DNA of 64,000 nt from Pseudomonas grandcourensis (lineage in GTDB: Bacteria; Pseudomonadota; Gammaproteobacteria; Pseudomonadales; Pseudomonadaceae): contig NZ_CP150919.1 in NCBI RefSeq assembly GCF_039909015.1, positions 224,501-288,500 on the forward strand, in the 5' to 3' direction. The translations under genes were made by a program, and so were the position numbers. The notes under the pieces were generated by a model. The model worked only from the letters and a program-made list of their open reading frames with translations, made no database searches and was not told the origin of the DNA. This document shows, piece by piece, positions 52,879 to 62,599 of this stretch; the stretch's first letter is position 1; every line of letters begins with the position of its first letter.

Positions 52879-53939
52879 AGCCTTTATGGGCGTTGTCCAT
52901 CGGGCTGGTGCTGAGCGCCTGTTCCAAAAGCGAACCGCCGCCGACGCCGGTACGGCCGGTGCTGTCGATCAAGGTCCAGACCTTGAACGAAGAGGACCTG
53001 GGCCGCTTCGCCGGCAGCGTCCAGGCGCGCTATGAAACCGATACCGGCTTCCGTGTGGGCGGGCGAATCGCCAGCCGTAACGTCGATGTCGGCACCGAGG
53101 TGGAGAAGGGTACGCTGCTTGCCACCCTCGACCCTTCCGACCAGCAGAACCAATTGCGCTCGGCCCAGGGCGACCTGTCGAAAATCCAGGCGCAACTGAT
53201 CAACGCCAAGGCCACGGCCCAGCGTCAGCAAGCCTTGTTTGACCGCGGGGTCGGAGCGCAAGCGCAACTCGACGAGGCCAACACGGACCTGAAAACCACC
53301 CAGGCCTCCCTCGATCAGGCCCGGGCGGCCGTCAACCAGAGCAAGGACCAACTGGGCTACACCGAGCTGCGCTCCGACCATAAAGCCGTGGTCACAAAGT
53401 GGAGTGCCGAGGCCGGGCAAGTGGTGTCGGCCGGTCAGCAAGTGGTGACCCTGGCGCAACCGGACATCAAGGAAGCGGTGATTGACCTGCCGGATACCCT
53501 GGTCGATCAACTACCCAGCGATGTGGTGTTCCTGGTCGCTGCGCAACTTGATCCAAGTATCAACACCACCGCCATCATCCGCGAAATCGAACCCAAGGCT
53601 CAAAGCGCCACACGCACCCGTCGCGCCCGCCTGACCCTGGCCGAAACGCCGCCCGGCTTTCGCTTGGGAACGGCCATCAGCGTCACCCTGAGCTCGGCGA
53701 TCAAGCCGCGCATCGAGTTGCCGGTCACCGCGCTGCAGGAGGTCGATGGCAAGCCACGGATCTGGGTGATCGATGCACAGAGTAAAACCGTCTCTCCCCG
53801 TGACATCCAGGTGATCAGCCGTACCGACAGCACCGTGGTGCTGGCTGGCGGCGTGAAGAACGGCGAGCGGGTGGTCAGTGCCGGTGTGAACAGCCTCAAG
53901 CCGGGGCAACAAGTGAAAATCGACGAGGACAGTCAATGA
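52875..53939 (+). CDS. triB: RND efflux adaptor lipoprotein 2 (TriB-like)
   Basis: 354 residues. Lipoprotein signal ending VLSACSKSE; adaptor core GSVQARYETDTGFRVGGRIASRNVDVG and LRSDHKAVVTKWSAEAGQVV. ATG 52875 overlaps the triA stop by 4 nt, and its own stop overlaps the pump gene by 4 nt. Homologous to but clearly diverged from the first adaptor. Confidence 0.82.
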   Translation: MKPLWALSIGLVLSACSKSEPPPTPVRPVLSIKVQTLNEEDLGRFAGSVQARYETDTGFRVGGRIASRNVDVGTEVEKGTLLATLDPSDQQNQLRSAQGDLSKIQAQLINAKATAQRQQALFDRGVGAQAQLDEANTDLKTTQASLDQARAAVNQSKDQLGYTELRSDHKAVVTKWSAEAGQVVSAGQQVVTLAQPDIKEAVIDLPDTLVDQLPSDVVFLVAAQLDPSINTTAIIREIEPKAQSATRTRRARLTLAETPPGFRLGTAISVTLSSAIKPRIELPVTALQEVDGKPRIWVIDAQSKTVSPRDIQVISRTDSTVVLAGGVKNGERVVSAGVNSLKPGQQVKIDEDSQ

Positions 53940-56900
53940 AAGGGCCTTTCAACCTCTCGGAATGGGCCCTCAAGCATCAGTCGTTCATCTGGTATCTGAT
54001 GTTCGTCGCATTGCTGATGGGTGTGTTCTCGTATTTCAACCTGGGGCGCGAAGAAGACCCTTCGTTCACCATCAAAACCATGGTGATCCAGAGCAAATGG
54101 CCGGGGGCGACCCAGGAGGAAACGCTTAAGCAGATCACCGACCGGATCGAGAAGAAGCTCGAAGAGCTCGACTCCCTCGACTACGTGAAAAGCTACACGC
54201 GCCCCGGTGAATCCACGGTGTACGTGTACCTGCGCGACACCACCAGCTCCAAGGACATCCCGGAGATCTGGTACCAGGTACGCAAGAAGATCAACGACAT
54301 CAAGTACCAGTTCCCGCAGGGCATACAGGGGCCGTCGTTCAACGACGAGTTCGGTGACGTCTTCGGCTCGATCTATGCCTTCACCGCCGATGGCCTGACC
54401 CTGCGTCAGTTGCGCGACTACGTGGAACAGGCGCGAATGGAAATTCGCGGCGTGCCGGGGCTGGGCAAGATCGAAATGGTCGGCCAGCAGGACGAAGTGC
54501 TGTACCTGAACTTCTCCACACGCAAACTCGCAGCGCTGGGTATCGATGAGCGTCAGGTGGTGCAGAGCCTGCAATCTCAGAACGCCGTGACCCCGGCGGG
54601 TGTCATCGAGGCCGGGCCGGAGCGGATTTCGGTGCGCACTTCAGGGAAGTTCGCTTCGGAGAAAGACCTGGCCGAGGTCAACCTCAAGCTCAACGACCGC
54701 TACTATCGTCTGGCCGACATTGCCGAAATCAGTCGCGGCTATGTCGATCCGGCCTCGCCGGAATTCCGCTACAACGGCAAACAGGCCATCGGCCTGGCGA
54801 TTGCCATGCAGACGGGTGGCAACGTCCAGGCGTTCGGCAAGGCTTTGCACGCCCGTATCGACGAGTTGACCGCCGACCTGCCGGTGGGTGTCGGCATTTA
54901 CAACGTCTCCGACCAGGCCGTGGTGGTGGAAGAAGCCGTCGGCGGCTTTACCAGTGCCTTGTTCGAGGCGGTGGTGATCGTGCTGCTGGTCAGCTTTGTC
55001 AGCCTCGGCGTACGCGCCGGGCTGGTGGTGGCGTGCTCGATTCCGTTGGTGCTGGCGATGGTGTTCGTGTTCATGGAATACAGCGGCATCACCATGCAGC
55101 GGATTTCCCTCGGTGCACTGATCATCGCCCTCGGCCTGCTGGTGGACGATGCGATGATCACCGTGGAAATGATGGTCACGCGCCTGGAGATGGGCGAGAC
55201 CAAGGAGCAGGCGGCGACGTTCGCCTACACCTCCACGGCGTTCCCGATGCTCACCGGTACGCTGGTGACGGTGGCGGGCTTCGTGCCGATCGGCTTGAAC
55301 GCCAGCTCCGCCGGTGAGTACACCTACACCCTGTTTGCGGTGATTGCCTGCGCAATGCTGGTGTCATGGGTGGTGGCGGTGCTGTTTGCGCCGGTGATCG
55401 GCGTGCACATCCTCAGCACCAAGGTGAAACCCCACGAAGACGAACCTGGGCGCATCGGCAAGGCCTTCAACGGCGGGCTGCTGTGGTGCATGCGCAATCG
55501 CTGGTGGGCCATTGGCATCACCGTGCTGTGCTTTGTACTGGCGGTGTTCAGCATGCGTTTTGTGCAGAACCAGTTCTTCCCGTCTTCGGATCGTCCGGAA
55601 ATCCTGGTCGACCTGAACCTGCCGCAAAACGCCTCGATCGACGAAACCCGCCGGGCTGTCGATCGCCTTGAAGCCACGCTCAAGGACGATCCGGACATCG
55701 TGCGCTGGAGCACCTACGTCGGTCAGGGCGCGATCCGTTTCTACCTGCCACTGGACCAGCAACTGCAAAACCCGTTCTACGCGCAGTTGGTGATCGTCAG
55801 CAAAGGCCATACCCGTGAAGCCATGATGCAGAAGCTTCGCGATCGCTTGCGCAACGACTTCGTCGGCATCGGTGGTTATGTCCAGGCACTGGAAATGGGC
55901 CCGCCGGTAGGGCGTCCGATCCAGTACCGGGTCAGCGGCAAGGACATCGACCAGGTGCGCCGACATGCCATCGACCTGGCCACTGAGCTGGACAAGAACC
56001 CGCACATTGGCGAGATCATCTACGACTGGAACGAGCCGGGCAAAGTCCTGCGCATCGACATCGCCCAGGACAAAGCGCGGCAGTTGGGCTTGTCTTCCGA
56101 GGATGTGGCCAACCTGATGAACGGCATCGTCAGCGGCCAGACAGTGACCCAGGTCGATGACGACATCTACCTGATCAACGTGGTCGGTCGTGCGGTGGAT
56201 TCCGAACGCGGTACGCCGGAAACCCTGCAGAACCTGCAAATCGTCACGCCTAGCGGCACGTCGATTCCCTTGCTGGCGTTCGCCACTGTTCGCTACGAAC
56301 TGGAGCAGCCGTTGGTATGGCGTAGGGATCGCTTGCCGACCATCACGATCAAGGCGGCGATTCGTGATGAGATCCAGCCGACGGACCTGGTGAAAATCCT
56401 CAAGCCGTCTATCGATGCTTTCGCTGCCAAGTTGCCGGCGGGCTACAAGGTCGCCACCGGTGGTACGGTGGAAGAAAGCGGCAAGGCCCAGGGCCCGATT
56501 GCCAAGGTTGTGCCGCTGATGCTGTTCATGATGGCGACCTTCCTGATGATCCAGCTGCACAGCGTGCAGAAGCTGTTCCTGGTGGCCAGTGTCGCGCCGC
56601 TGGGATTGATCGGCGTGGTGATCGCTCTGGTGCCTACCGGTACGCCGATGGGCTTCGTGGCGATCCTCGGGATTCTGGCGCTGATCGGTATCATCATCCG
56701 TAACTCGGTGATCCTGGTGACCCAGATCGAAGAGTACGAGCAGAAGGGCTACGCGCCGTGGGATGCGGTGGTGCAGGCCACCGAACATCGACGTCGGCCG
56801 ATCCTGCTGACCGCTGCGGCGGCGAGCATGGGGATGATCCCGATTGCCCGGGAAGTGTTCTGGGGGCCGATGGCCTACGCAATGATCGGCGGGATCGTCA

Positions 56901-56986
56901 TCGCCACCTTGCTGACGCTGCTGTTTTTGCCGGCGCTGTATGTGGCCTGGTACAAGATTCGCGAGCCGAAGAAAGAGGCGCAGTAA
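53936..56986 (+). CDS. triC: RND efflux transporter (TriC-like)
   Basis: 1016 residues, full RND length. Twelve membrane spans in two blocks with large periplasmic loops. TM4 contains the proton-relay acids (ALGLLVDDAMITVEMMV). Two adaptor genes upstream and no outer-membrane factor nearby match TriABC of P. aeruginosa, which recruits OpmH. Substrate here unproven. Confidence 0.88.
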   Translation: MKGPFNLSEWALKHQSFIWYLMFVALLMGVFSYFNLGREEDPSFTIKTMVIQSKWPGATQEETLKQITDRIEKKLEELDSLDYVKSYTRPGESTVYVYLRDTTSSKDIPEIWYQVRKKINDIKYQFPQGIQGPSFNDEFGDVFGSIYAFTADGLTLRQLRDYVEQARMEIRGVPGLGKIEMVGQQDEVLYLNFSTRKLAALGIDERQVVQSLQSQNAVTPAGVIEAGPERISVRTSGKFASEKDLAEVNLKLNDRYYRLADIAEISRGYVDPASPEFRYNGKQAIGLAIAMQTGGNVQAFGKALHARIDELTADLPVGVGIYNVSDQAVVVEEAVGGFTSALFEAVVIVLLVSFVSLGVRAGLVVACSIPLVLAMVFVFMEYSGITMQRISLGALIIALGLLVDDAMITVEMMVTRLEMGETKEQAATFAYTSTAFPMLTGTLVTVAGFVPIGLNASSAGEYTYTLFAVIACAMLVSWVVAVLFAPVIGVHILSTKVKPHEDEPGRIGKAFNGGLLWCMRNRWWAIGITVLCFVLAVFSMRFVQNQFFPSSDRPEILVDLNLPQNASIDETRRAVDRLEATLKDDPDIVRWSTYVGQGAIRFYLPLDQQLQNPFYAQLVIVSKGHTREAMMQKLRDRLRNDFVGIGGYVQALEMGPPVGRPIQYRVSGKDIDQVRRHAIDLATELDKNPHIGEIIYDWNEPGKVLRIDIAQDKARQLGLSSEDVANLMNGIVSGQTVTQVDDDIYLINVVGRAVDSERGTPETLQNLQIVTPSGTSIPLLAFATVRYELEQPLVWRRDRLPTITIKAAIRDEIQPTDLVKILKPSIDAFAAKLPAGYKVATGGTVEESGKAQGPIAKVVPLMLFMMATFLMIQLHSVQKLFLVASVAPLGLIGVVIALVPTGTPMGFVAILGILALIGIIIRNSVILVTQIEEYEQKGYAPWDAVVQATEHRRRPILLTAAAASMGMIPIAREVFWGPMAYAMIGGIVIATLLTLLFLPALYVAWYKIREPKKEAQ

Positions 56987-57004
56987 AAGCGAGCGCTTCG
57001 CGCT

Positions 57005-57071
57005 CATCGCGAGCAGGCTCGCTCCCACAGGTTGACCGCGTTCAACTGTAGGAGCGAGCTTGCTCGCGATG
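57005..57071. repeat. REP doublet after the RND operon
   Basis: Inverted arms 57005-57030 and 57046-57071 of the GCGAGCAGGCTCGC REP, slightly diverged (CAG versus TTG core), 15-nt spacer. Confidence 0.9.
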
Positions 57072-57084
57072 GCGTCCGAGTTGA

Positions 57085-57714
57085 CTACACAGTCTTACGC
57101 CAGACACTCGCCAACCAAGGCTGCTGCTCCCGCGGCAGCCCGGCCGGCCGGTAGTAATGCTCCAGCTCCACAAACCCCGCCTCGATCAACAGTTGCTGCC
57201 AGGCCGCCAGGTCGTGGTACGACCCATAACGCGGACCGTTCCAGCCTTCCTGATTCTCGCCACGGGGATTGGAACTGAACAACACCCCACCCGGTTTCAG
57301 CGCTCCCCACAATTGCTTCAACACCCGGGGTAACTCCTGACGCGGAACATGAAACAGCACCGCGTTGGCAAAAATCCCGTCGAAACGCTCGGCCGGCAAA
57401 TCAAGCTTCAGGAAGTCCTGCTGCCACACCTCGCAACCGCTGTCCTCACGGGCCATCTGCGCGAATTTTTCCGAACCGTCGAGGCCGACTGCCTTGTGGC
57501 CCATACGGGTGAACGTCTGCAGGTCACGACCCGGCCCGCAACCAAAATCGAGAATGTCGAAAGGCGCTTCGCCCTGAATATGACGTAACAGAGCATCGAT
57601 GTTCTGGCTGACGTCGTGATCACGGGTGCCTTCTCGGAAACTTTCGGCCGTCGAGTTGTAGTGGCCCAGGGTCGTGGTGGTGATCTGTTCGAGGTCGTCG
57701 GGTGTTTGCTTCAT
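57085..57714 (-). CDS. Class I SAM-dependent methyltransferase
   Basis: 209 residues. Motif I ILDFGCGPGRDLQTF, motif II with VGLDGSEKF, and FDGIFANAVLFHVPRQELPRVLKQLWGALKPGGVLF. The fold is UbiE/Tam-like with unknown acceptor. ATG 57714 preferred; a TTG 18 nt upstream would add six residues. Confidence 0.85.
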   Translation of the reverse strand: MKQTPDDLEQITTTTLGHYNSTAESFREGTRDHDVSQNIDALLRHIQGEAPFDILDFGCGPGRDLQTFTRMGHKAVGLDGSEKFAQMAREDSGCEVWQQDFLKLDLPAERFDGIFANAVLFHVPRQELPRVLKQLWGALKPGGVLFSSNPRGENQEGWNGPRYGSYHDLAAWQQLLIEAGFVELEHYYRPAGLPREQQPWLASVWRKTV

Positions 57715-57781
57715 GGTCGGCTGCGCAGGCAATTTGGATTCACCGAATATACGCCAAGGCGCCGGGGGCTGCTGCGCAGCC

Positions 57782-57870
57782 CATCGCGAGCAGGCTCGCT
57801 CCTACATCGTGCCTTGCACAAATGTAGTGAGCGGCGAGGATCAACTGTAGGAGCGAGCCTGCTCGCGATG
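57782..57870. repeat. REP doublet between the methyltransferase and DUF6124 genes
   Basis: Inverted 25-bp arms (57782-57806 and 57846-57870), of the variant with CTCCTACA instead of CTCCCACA. Confidence 0.9.
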
Positions 57871-57894
57871 ACGGTGGCACAGACAACAAATGAC

Positions 57895-58251
57895 TCAGCC
57901 CTTTTTCATCCCCAAACACTCAATGGAGTGATCCACCATCGCCTTGGCAATCTCCAGCAAATGCCAGATCGAGTACACCATCGCCCGGTCGGCGCCCTTG
58001 AGTTGATCGCCACACTGATAGGCAGTGACCGAAGCACAGCGCAGCAGGTCGGCGACATAGAGCTGGGTGTCTTCAAAGCTCACGTCCTTGCTGACGTTGT
58101 AGAAGCGTATTTCATCGGTTGGTGCGGGTTGCTTGCCGGTGAGGTGGAAATCGATGGCTCGGTAGAGCGCGGAACGATCCCTGAGCAAATCGTCGGTGAC
58201 GGTTTCGTTGGTAGGGTTTTCGGGAGGTGGATCGGGAACGGGTTTTTTCAT
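57895..58251 (-). CDS. DUF6124 (former DUF3077) family small protein
   Basis: 118 residues. MKKPVPDPPPENPTNE start, then a helical region DTQLYVADLLRCASVTAYQCGDQLKGADRAMVYSIWHLLEIAKAMVD; both match a Pseudomonas-specific family of unknown function. TAGGAG ribosome site. Its 5' side is the hairpin-rich non-coding region. Confidence 0.8.
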   Translation of the reverse strand: MKKPVPDPPPENPTNETVTDDLLRDRSALYRAIDFHLTGKQPAPTDEIRFYNVSKDVSFEDTQLYVADLLRCASVTAYQCGDQLKGADRAMVYSIWHLLEIAKAMVDHSIECLGMKKG

Positions 58252-58261
58252 TGGTAAAACT

Positions 58262-58600
58262 CCTAGAGCTAATTGGAGCCAACCGATGTCGCGACTAAAC
58301 GAGCAGGGGTGGCGGCTGCACGCAGGTTAGTCGACCGGTCTCTAGGCAACCCGGCGCACCCGAGGGTGCCCTGCGCACAGCCACCATAACTTTCAGGCAA
58401 TGAAAACACCTGGAATGAGGTGGCGCTGTACGCCTAGAAAGATCCGAGCGACTAAACCCGATCACTGATAAGCAGTGACGGACCGAGACTAGCCACCGGA
58501 TTTGACAGGCGCAAGCGAGCGAAATGATCTAGGAAACGTCCTGCAAAGGAAAGGGAACGGGCCTTCGGAATCGCTGATTTTCCTGTGCGAAATATCGACA
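58262..58600 (-). other. Hairpin-rich non-coding region upstream of the DUF6124 gene
   Basis: 359-bp gap with no convincing gene but strong symmetry: CGACTAA (58292-58298) with TTAGTCG (58327-58333); a long imperfect stem from GGTGGC...CGCAG (58309-58325) to CTGCGCACAGCCACC (58371-58385); a TCACTG/CAGTGA hairpin (58462-58478); and a second CGACTAAAC at 58449-58457. It may be a structured leader of the DUF6124 mRNA, the 3' region of metI, or a dispersed intergenic repeat. Confidence 0.5.
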
Positions 58601-58610
58601 GGATCTTCAC

Positions 58611-59255
58611 TTAGCGTTTGTTCAACCCCCGAGCCAACCGATCCCCACCGAGTTGAATCACCGCCACCACCGCAACCAGCAACACAATCACCGTCAACAT
58701 GATCTGGCTGTCAAACCGCTGATACCCATACCGATAGGCAATGTCCCCCAGCCCACCCGCGCCAATCGCCCCGGCCATGGCCGACGAATTGATCATGGTC
58801 ACCAGGGTGATGGTGAACCCGCCGACAATCCCTGGCAGCGCTTCCGGCAACAACACATGCCAGACGATGTGCCAGCGCCGGCAGCCCATCGCCTGCGCCG
58901 CTTCGATCAGTCCATGATCGACCTCGCGCAAGCTGACTTCGGCAATGCGCGCAAAGAACGGCGTAGCCGCGATGGTCAGCGGCACTACGGCCGCCCATAC
59001 ACCGTAAGTGGTGCCGACGATCAACCGCGTGAACGGAATCAGCGCCACCATCAAAATCAGGAACGGAATCGAGCGAAACAGGTTCACGAACGCGCCCAGT
59101 GCGCGGTTCAGCGCGGGGGCTTCGTAGATGCCGCCCCTGGAGCTGGAGACCAGGATCACTGCCAGCGGAATGCCCGCCAGCAGCGCGATCAACGACGACA
59201 CGCCGACCATCAGGAACGTGTCGATGAAACCCTGCAGCAAGCGATCAAACCACAT
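58611..59255 (-). CDS. metI: Methionine-type ABC permease MetI
   Basis: 214 residues, five membrane spans. EAA loop [25 protein letters not shown] and the family end [20 protein letters not shown]. Overlaps metN by 11 nt. Last gene of the operon that begins beyond the window end. Confidence 0.93.
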   Translation of the reverse strand: MWFDRLLQGFIDTFLMVGVSSLIALLAGIPLAVILVSSSRGGIYEAPALNRALGAFVNLFRSIPFLILMVALIPFTRLIVGTTYGVWAAVVPLTIAATPFFARIAEVSLREVDHGLIEAAQAMGCRRWHIVWHVLLPEALPGIVGGFTITLVTMINSSAMAGAIGAGGLGDIAYRYGYQRFDSQIMLTVIVLLVAVVAVIQLGGDRLARGLNKR

Positions 59256-60366
59256 AGCCCAGTACCTCTACCTGTTGCGCCCAATGGGAGGCGCGTTGAC
59301 GCAATTGTTCGGCACCGAGCGATGAGCCGGTCACTGCCAGCAGCAGTTGCCCGAGGGCATGGCCCTGAATCCGTTCCACGCCGCCTTGGAGCAATCGCAC
59401 ACGGCCTCCGAGGGCGCTGAACAGTGCCGCCAGGTCCGGTTCGTCGCGTTGGCTGCCGGTGAACTGCAAACGCAGGACCACGGCAGCGTCCGAGGATTTT
59501 GGCTGCGGCTGCAAACGGCTTTGCAGCTCTTTCGGCAATGCGTGTTGCAACGGCGCCAGCAGTGTTTTGCTGACCTCGTGCTGCGGATTGCCGAACACTT
59601 CCCACAGCGGCCCTTGTTCGACGATGCGCCCATGTTCCAGGACAACCACGCGATCACAGATTTCACGGATCACCGCCATCTCGTGGGTGATCAGCACAAT
59701 GGTCAGGCCCAGCCGTTGATTGATCTCGCGCAGCAGGCCGAGAATCGATTGCGTGGTCTCCGGGTCCAGTGCCGAGGTGGCTTCGTCGCACAACAGAATT
59801 TCCGGGTCATGCACCAGCGCCCGGGCAATGCCCACGCGCTGTTTCTGCCCGCCGGACAACTGCGCCGGGTAAGCCTTGTGCTTGGCCTGCAAGCCCACCA
59901 GTTCCAGCAGTTCACGGACCTTCTGCTCGCGTTGTTCCTTGGGCACGCCGGCGACTTTCAGCGGCAGCTCGACGTTCTGCCAAACGGTCTTGGCCGACAT
60001 CAGGTTGAAGTGCTGGAAGATCATGCCGATGCGCCGACGCAGCGCCACCAGGCGGTCTTCGTCGAACTCGCCGATGTCCACTTGATCGATCAGCACCCGA
60101 CCGCTGCTCGGCTGTTCCAGGCGATTGATGGTGCGGATCAGCGACGACTTGCCGGCACCGCTGCGACCGATGATGCCGAACACTTCGCCGCGCTGGATCG
60201 CCAGGTCGATGCCGTGCAACGCGGCCACCGGGCCCTGCTGGCCGTTGTAGGTCTTACCCAGATTGATGAAGCGCACATGAGCACGATTGAGCTCGGGATG
60301 CAGCTCGGTTTGTTCAGCACGTTGAGGCTCTGGAAGCTCCAGTCGCCGTTGGATGGCGGCGGTCAT
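59245..60366 (-). CDS. metN: Methionine-type ABC ATPase MetN
   Basis: 373 residues. A 28-residue N-terminal extension, then Walker [10 protein letters not shown], signature [16 protein letters not shown], Walker [13 protein letters not shown] and a C-terminal NIL domain (about 280-373) that senses the substrate. Two nt after the metQ stop. Confidence 0.93.
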   Translation of the reverse strand: MTAAIQRRLELPEPQRAEQTELHPELNRAHVRFINLGKTYNGQQGPVAALHGIDLAIQRGEVFGIIGRSGAGKSSLIRTINRLEQPSSGRVLIDQVDIGEFDEDRLVALRRRIGMIFQHFNLMSAKTVWQNVELPLKVAGVPKEQREQKVRELLELVGLQAKHKAYPAQLSGGQKQRVGIARALVHDPEILLCDEATSALDPETTQSILGLLREINQRLGLTIVLITHEMAVIREICDRVVVLEHGRIVEQGPLWEVFGNPQHEVSKTLLAPLQHALPKELQSRLQPQPKSSDAAVVLRLQFTGSQRDEPDLAALFSALGGRVRLLQGGVERIQGHALGQLLLAVTGSSLGAEQLRQRASHWAQQVEVLGYVV

Positions 60367-60368
60367 GT

Positions 60369-61178
60369 TCAGCTTTCCCAGCCGGCTTGATAGAGCTTGC
60401 CGTGAGCCTTATCCAGCGCGGCGCGTACAGCGGGTGAGTGCTGGTAGATGTCGACGAACCTGATCAGGCGCGGGTCGGTTTTGCTCTTGGGCTGGATCAC
60501 GAACTGAATCACGTATTCCTTGTGATCGAGGCCGTCGAACAGCAGCGCGGAGCCTGCGTCGAAGGTTTTCGACAAGCGAATGTAGGCGGGGTAGCCCTGC
60601 ACCAGATCGGCATCGTCATAGGCGCGTACCAGTTGCACGGCTTCGACCTGGAGGATCTTGATGTGCTTCGGGTTGGCGATGATGTCTTCTTCGGTGGCCT
60701 TGTAGCCGACGCCGGGCTTGAGGGTGATCAGGCCGGCCTTGGCCAGCAGCTGCAAGCCACGACCGCTGTTGATCGGGTCATTGGCGATGGCCACGCTGGC
60801 GCCTTGCGGCAGTTCGTCGAAGCTTTTGTATTTCTTCGAGTAGAGGCCGACGTTGTTGATGATGCCTGGCGCGAACGGCACCAGGTCAAAACCTGCCGCA
60901 GCCTTGGCGTTTTCCAGGAACGGGATGTGCTGGAAGTAGTTCACGTCGATGTCGCCGGCGGCGAGGCTGACGTTCGGCGCGATCCAGTCGCTGAACTCCA
61001 CCAGTTCGACTTTCAGGCCTTGTTTGCCGGCTTCTTCGACCGCCGCTTCCAGCGGAATGGCGAAGGCGGCGGTGGTGCCGATTTTCAGTGGGGCGTCGGC
61101 GGCGAAGGTTACCGAGCTGAACAGGCCGAGGGCCAGAGCCAGTGCTTTGACTGGGTGGGAGAGGTAGTTCTTTTTCAT
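60369..61178 (-). CDS. metQ: MetQ/NlpA-family substrate-binding protein of MetNI
   Basis: 269 residues. Signal peptide ([11 protein letters not shown]), NlpA fold ([53 protein letters not shown]). No lipobox Cys. The protein has no Cys and no Met besides the initiator, which fits a sulfur-starvation protein. Sits between the FMN monooxygenase gene and metN, so the ligand may be an organosulfur compound rather than methionine. Confidence 0.9.
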   Translation of the reverse strand: MKKNYLSHPVKALALALGLFSSVTFAADAPLKIGTTAAFAIPLEAAVEEAGKQGLKVELVEFSDWIAPNVSLAAGDIDVNYFQHIPFLENAKAAAGFDLVPFAPGIINNVGLYSKKYKSFDELPQGASVAIANDPINSGRGLQLLAKAGLITLKPGVGYKATEEDIIANPKHIKILQVEAVQLVRAYDDADLVQGYPAYIRLSKTFDAGSALLFDGLDHKEYVIQFVIQPKSKTDPRLIRFVDIYQHSPAVRAALDKAHGKLYQAGWES

Positions 61179-61240
61179 GATGAGTTATCCAGTCAGTGCA
61201 TTAATTTTTTGGTGTCTGGTGGGGCTTGCTCGCGAAGCTT

Positions 61241-62599
61241 TTAGCGGCGGTAAGTCGAACCGGTATGTTGCTCAGGCAAAAACGCCTCTCGCTGAAACAG
61301 CTTTTCGCGCAAGGTGCCGCCGTCGTATGCCGTCTTGTACGAGCCCCGCCGTTGCAACTCGGGAATCACCAGCTCGATGAAATCCTCATAGCTTTCCGGC
61401 GTGACGATGCGGGTCAGGTTGAAGCCATCCAGCCCGGTTTCGGCGATCCACGACTCCAGTTCATCCGCCACTTGCTGCGGTGAGCCGACCACGGTGATGT
61501 AGCGACCGCCGAGGGCGTGTTGTTCCAGCAATTTGCGTCGGGTCCAGTCGTTGTTTTGCAGGTGTTTGGTGGCGGACTGGATCGCGTTGCTTTTCACGTA
61601 CTGGATCGGTTCGTCAATTTCATATTGGGAAAAGTCGATCCCGGTGGACGCCGAAAAGTGCGCAACGCCGGCCTCGGCACTGGCGTAGCTCAGGTATTCG
61701 GCGTGCTTGGCCCAGGCCAGCTCTTCGGTGGCGGCAACGATCACGTTCAGGCCCATGAACACCTTGATGTCCTCGGGATTGCGCCCGGCGGAGGCGGCGC
61801 TGGTGCGCACCTTGTCCACCTGCACCTTGGTCGATGCCTTGGTCTGGCCGCTGATGAACACGCACTCGGCATGTCGCCCGGCGAACAGCAAGCCGCGATC
61901 CGAACTGCCGGCCTGGAACAGCACCGGCGTGCGTTGGGGTGAGGGTTCACAGAGGTGATAACCCTCGACCTGGTAGAACTCGCCCTTGTGCTCGACCTTG
62001 TGCACTTTGTCCGGCTGCGCGTAGATCCGTTGTCGTGGATCGTTGAGCACCGCGCCGTTTTCCCAACTGCCTTCCAGGAGCTTGTAGAGCACCTCCAGGT
62101 ACTCGTCGGCCTGGTCATAGCGGCGGTCATGCTCGACCTGTTCGCTCAGGCCCATGGCCTTGGCGGCGCTGTCGAGATAGCCGGTGACTATGTTCCAGCC
62201 GACCCGTCCACGGCTCAGGTGATCCAGCGTCGACAGGCGGCGGGCGAACAGATACGGCGCTTCGTAGGTGAGGTTGGCGGTCAGGCCGAAGCCGAGGTTT
62301 TTCGTGACCGCCGCCATCGCGGAAACCAGCAGCAGCGGATCGTTGACCGGCAACTGGATCGACTCTTTCAGCGGCACGTCCACCGAGTTCTGGTAGACGT
62401 CGTAGACCCCGACGATGTCGGCGATGAACAGGCCGTCGAACAGCCCGCGCTCCAGCAGCTGCGCCAGTTCGGTCCAGTATTCGATCGTGTTGTAGCGGGT
62501 GGACGTGTCACGCGGATGCGTCCACAAGCCATGGTTGATGTGCCCGATGCAGTTCATGTTGAACGCGTTGAGCAGGATTTTCTTTTTCGCGGCGGTCAT
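61241..62599 (-). CDS. NtaA/DszA/SnaA-family FMN-dependent monooxygenase
   Basis: 452 residues, luciferase-like monooxygenase fold of the NtaA/DmoA/DszA group: LNAFNMNCIGHINHGLWTHP, TLDHLSRGRVGWNIVT, FQAGSSDRGLLFAGRHAECVF. Such enzymes use reduced flavin to cleave C-S or C-N bonds, for example of sulfones. ATG 62599 overlaps the SfnB stop by 1 nt (TGATG). A 62-bp gap with a truncated REP-like piece separates it from metQ. Substrate unknown. Confidence 0.9.
   Translation of the reverse strand: MTAAKKKILLNAFNMNCIGHINHGLWTHPRDTSTRYNTIEYWTELAQLLERGLFDGLFIADIVGVYDVYQNSVDVPLKESIQLPVNDPLLLVSAMAAVTKNLGFGLTANLTYEAPYLFARRLSTLDHLSRGRVGWNIVTGYLDSAAKAMGLSEQVEHDRRYDQADEYLEVLYKLLEGSWENGAVLNDPRQRIYAQPDKVHKVEHKGEFYQVEGYHLCEPSPQRTPVLFQAGSSDRGLLFAGRHAECVFISGQTKASTKVQVDKVRTSAASAGRNPEDIKVFMGLNVIVAATEELAWAKHAEYLSYASAEAGVAHFSASTGIDFSQYEIDEPIQYVKSNAIQSATKHLQNNDWTRRKLLEQHALGGRYITVVGSPQQVADELESWIAETGLDGFNLTRIVTPESYEDFIELVIPELQRRGSYKTAYDGGTLREKLFQREAFLPEQHTGSTYRR

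Noticed and set aside
55364..57028. 554-codon open frame on the minus strand
   Set aside because: Antisense to the RND pump gene with low-complexity His/Arg/Gln composition; no ribosome site or motif.
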